NCBI GenBank assembly: GCA_014549065.1
Contig: JACDOX010000016.1
Span: 3,362,672-3,426,671 of the forward strand
DNA length: 64,000 bases
Reading direction: 5' to 3'
Source of the DNA: Cardinalis cardinalis
Taxonomy: Eukaryota; Chordata; Aves; Passeriformes; Cardinalidae
The translations under genes were made by a program, and so were the position numbers. The stretch's first letter is position 1. Each line of letters begins with the position of its first letter. Under the pieces are notes generated by a model that saw only the letters and a program-made list of their open reading frames with translations, was not told where the DNA came from and did not search any database. Positions 60,680-64,000 of this stretch are shown here, piece by piece.

Positions 60680-63054
60680 TGCTGCCCATGTGGACAGTTC
60701 CTCTCAAGTTTTCCAGGCAGCTTGGTAGCAGTTCACAAGTGTTCTGGGCTAAACATCAGCTGAATCAGGCCCCATCTGCAGATTTTCTCCTTTTTTTCTC
60801 CTCCCGCATAACCCATTTTACTTTCTTTATTATCACAGCTTGGAAAAAAATCCATATGCAGAAATCTCCAATTAAAAGCAGTTGAGCAAAAGGTTTTGAA
60901 CATACATATTTTCTCAACTGTGTTCTTAGATACAACAAAGTTTTAAACATCCTGGGAATCTAGGGAAGGGCTTGACAAACTTCTCACTGCTTGGCTTCAG
61001 GATGAATGCCATAACTTCCTTCTGTGTATCATTCTTAAAAATAACTACTTGTAGAGTGGTTAGTGATGGGTAAGGTGCACCCTCACTCACANGTCAGCAC
61101 ACCCATAATTCTTACATTGCAAAGGTGTGTTCATGGCCCAGAGTGCTGAGGGATAGCAATGAGGAAATGCTTTCCATGACCCTGTTGTACACNCAGCTCA
61201 TTTCAACTGTGCTGTAAATCTCCATTAATATCAGAACATCTTCACTCCGTTTTCCCCATGTTTTCGGAAGGTAGGGTTGTACGTTGTCTGTATTTTCTGT
61301 CTCTCTCTTAATAATGACAGTTTGGGGAGCTTGTGTTGAACTAAAAGCAGCCTTTTGGAAAATGTGCTCACTTCCCTAAAACCATGCCCTACTTATTTCC
61401 TCAAATGTGATGCCTAAATTAATAAATAATTTTAATACTTTCCACAGTAGTACTGTTAGAGCATGGTATCTACCCTTGATTTTTGGGGTGCTTTCTACCT
61501 AGTATTGTCTTGATATAGTTTAAAATTATATCAGTACTTCACAAGGCAAAAATACATGCAGAAGCAAACAGAATGAAGGCAAACAAGTGTGTANGAGAGT
61601 CCCTGGATGCAGTTAATGCCGTGCCTGGCTCCAGCAGGGCGGGCTGACAGAGCAGCCCCTTTGCCTTCCCATTCTGCTCCTCTGTCTTCCTGCCTGGCTG
61701 CANGAGCCCTGCACACCAGCTCAAAGTACAAACATGTTTTGATTCAGATGCAATACCTAGAAATAACTTTCCTGGTAAAATGAACTCGGTGGGGGTTTTT
61801 TAATTTTTTTTTTTCTTTGGGCATTTTGGAGAAATTTCAGTGTGTGGGTGGGGGAAAACAAAGCCGTGTCTGTAAACAGGAACTGATATTGTCTGTGGGA
61901 CTGAATGGGGAGAGAAACTGAACTGGCCTCGGTGATTCTCTCATACATCTGTGAGTCTGGAAACACTGGGATGATTCACAGTTTGCTGATTAATACAGGA
62001 GCAAGCAAAATGGTGTGAATTAACAGCCATTACAGAGCTGCACTGGATGGCAGATATCCCCCCAGAACAAATGATGTTTCATGAAGATTGCTTAGAGGAA
62101 GAGGTAATGGGTCTTAAATACGAATTAGAAGCAGTCCCATCAAAGCTGTTAACATTAAGGTTTGAAAGCCAAACACTATTATGAGCTGTTTTCAAAAACT
62201 GTACATTTAGGAAGCCTATCAGTCTGCCCTGTTGGCTGTGTAATATTTCTGTCTCGAGCACTTTGGATATTTCAAGCAGCCAGCACTAATAATTGATAGA
62301 AATTCACAATCAGAATGCAGCAGCTCTTCTTAGAGCTTTGAAGGCTAATCACTCTATTACATGTTTTAAAGTTAAATTTTTTATNGCACATATAAAGGCA
62401 AATACCATCATTATCAGTACATAATTCTGAAAAGCACTACCATTAACAAGAATAATCCTGTATTACAATTTAACCCTTGGAATATAGGAATGTTAAAAGA
62501 TGAAGGTAGTAAATGCATTACTTCAGTATGAATAATATTCTCTGCATAACCAGCAAAATTATTTAACATTTGTCATTGAATTAATGAAAATGCAATTCCT
62601 TGGATCAGTGTCAGACAGATGCAGATGTGAATGCAGGTTATGCACAAGCTGTGCTGAGCTATTTTTCCCCACTACAGAATTGATGAGATACCAACAAGGA
62701 AGGTAAGCCCTTTAATGTAGCCAAAATAGTGTGATATCCTGGCCTAAGACATTACATTAACAGCTTGATCTTGAAAAGATTCAAACACACACACACCTAA
62801 ATTTACGCAGTGGGAGGTCATTCCAGGATGACTGCAGGATTATTTCTGAGAGCAGAGTGAATCATGTATATATCTAGGCTTTGTATGCTCAAGAAAGACC
62901 AAAGGTGGAGCAGAAGGATGCAGCAAGGGGCCCAGCAGTCGTTGGCAATGCTATATTAGTGCTGCAGCAAAAAAAGAGAGGGAGTTGGAAGCTTTGATGC
63001 ACTTGCTCCTGCCTCAGCTCAAGTTTACATTTGGATTATTTTTGGCTTTTCTAG

Positions 63055-63072
63055 TGGTGGTGGTGGTGGTGG
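63055..63072. repeat. (TGG)6 microsatellite
   Basis: Six pure TGG copies, followed by TGTTGG and GGGGTTTTTTTCCCC. Confidence 0.9.
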
Positions 63073-63377
63073 TGTTGGTACTGGGGTTTTTTTCCCCTCT
63101 AGAGGCCATTACCAGCATTTTACAAACTTGCCAAGCTTCAAATAAATAAATGTTTTAATCAGTCCAGGGTTATTTGAACTCCTCTTGTGTTTGTTTTTTT
63201 AAAGTCATCAATTGCAGAAGGAAAATTTGCCCCTTGTAGGAGGAGAAGCTGTCCCATCCTCTCTGGCACTGCAATAAAAAAAAAGCAAATGGTGAAAAAA
63301 AATCTTAACAAAACACTTTTCCTGTCTCTTTTGTGATTAGCAGACTTCTAATGTTAATGTGTTTCTTCCCTTTCCAG

Positions 63378-63449
63378 CAAGATGAGGACATACTACCCTG
63401 GAATATCAGTACTATGTATCCCTGTCGTAAACAAATCAATTGCTCTTAG
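63378..63449 (+). CDS. Possible short terminal exon, 23 codons plus stop
   Basis: A high-quality acceptor (branch-like CTTCTAATG, then GTTTCTTCCCTTTCCAG ending at 63377) opens an exon that in phase 0, the phase in which the MAMLD1 large exon ends, reads QDEDILPWNISTMYPCRKQI and then NCS before TAG at 63447-63449. AATAAA signals follow at 63490 and 63531. The peptide does not resemble the human MAMLD1 C-terminus or the acidic tails of MAML1-3, so it could only be an alternative or lineage-specific end. A donor-like GTAAAC at 63427 leaves a 49-nt internal exon as another option. Chance is quite possible. Confidence 0.18.
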   Translation, partial: QDEDILPWNISTMYPCRKQINCS

Positions 63450-63489
63450 TGCTTAATTACTCAGGGCTTTTGAAAGCTTCTCTTTGCAT

Positions 63490-63536
63490 AATAAATATGT
63501 TTAATATTTCCTTTACTCTGTGGCATTAAGAATAAA
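63490..63536 (+). terminator. Two AATAAA polyadenylation hexamers
   Basis: AATAAA occurs at 63490-63495 and 63531-63536, 41 and 82 bp after the stop of the candidate terminal exon. The hexamer is common in AT-rich DNA, so these matter only if that exon is real. Confidence 0.2.
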
Positions 63537-64000
63537 CAGTTTCAGCGCTGGGTTGAAGGGTAGCTTACAGGACACTCGTGCNCGGGCAGTCTGTTTTCTC
63601 TCCCGGTTGCTCTGCAGGCTGTGTTTAAGCAATGAATGAGCAATCATATCAGCATTATTTTTTTTTGTTTCATACAACCCCCCTTTTCTCCTCCTTTGCC
63701 GCTCAGTCAGCACACTTTCTGCAGTGGCATTTTCGTTTTCTACACGGAATTGTGTTTCTCAGCATAGCTCATGATGAGCGTGAGCCGCTTTTTTCTCCTC
63801 TCCCTCCCCTCCCCAGAGATGCCCTGTGACTTCCTCTATTAGTCCATTAATCGCCGTGGCTCAAAATTCAGTCTGATCAAAGGAGCAGAACGAGGTTGAA
63901 AAGTGCAGATTCTAGCAATTGACTTGACTGTTTAGATTCCCTGCTGAGCTCATTTAGAGCTGGAATTAGGCTGTTCCTGCTGTATCTCTCGTCCTTGGCT
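63537..64000. other. Window end, nothing assigned
   Basis: Unique-looking DNA with pyrimidine-rich runs (63655-63700, 63780-63815) and no recognised gene. Confidence 0.6.

Larger units (their letters stand above)
54266..63377. other. Intron-like DNA downstream of the MAMLD1 exon
   Basis: No coding exon resembling the human MAMLD1 C-terminus was recognised. The stretch contains a 9-bp perfect hairpin (55662-55685, within chance expectation), a TTCTC array, a GTGT-rich minisatellite, a TGG microsatellite and a short CA run near 62790. Open frames here (for example 58243-57944 minus) match nothing I know. Confidence 0.5.

Overview
The window looks like nuclear DNA from a bird, most likely a passerine. 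The recognisable interspersed repeats are CR1 LINE 3' ends (1-105 minus, 872-1133 plus, 43090-43165 minus). I see no SINE or L1 clutter, the overall repeat load is low, and there is one GC-rich CpG island in otherwise AT-leaning DNA. About 115 isolated single-base N calls and one 556-bp gap (22238-22793) show that this is draft assembly sequence.

I recognise only one protein-coding gene with confidence: MAMLD1 (mastermind-like domain containing 1; CXorf6 in human) on the plus strand. Its very large central exon is at 52562-54265: 568 codons, open throughout, phase 0 at both ends, with an AG acceptor and a GTGAG donor. It encodes most of a nuclear Notch-family co-activator-like protein: a basic start, an acidic LLEEL helix, family motifs, a run of three imperfect repeats of 51-57 residues, an NTKPLSHF motif and a Q-rich tail.

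Layout: 1-5075 is gene-poor upstream DNA with CR1 remnants. 5300-7680 is a CpG island with GC boxes and a palindromic TATA element, and is the best promoter candidate for MAMLD1. It is followed by a candidate untranslated first exon (to 7663) and a candidate second untranslated exon (10634-10780). About 42 kb of intron then leads to the large exon and holds a perfect SF1/NR5A1-type site (13662-13670), the assembly gap in GC-rich flanks, two unusually strong perfect hairpins (9627-9660, 45918-45951) and several short tandem repeats. Downstream, 54266-63377 is intron-like, with a 17-copy TTCTC array and a GTGT-rich minisatellite. A possible short terminal exon with polyadenylation signals lies at 63378-63495. 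The upstream coding exon that human MAMLD1 uses for its first ~57 residues was not found.

I see no new multi-gene system. The points most worth following up are the triplicated repeat in the MAMLD1 exon, a family motif kept here that I recall as degenerate in human, the missing internal start methionine, the SF1-like site, the two hairpins, and the candidate terminal and untranslated exons.
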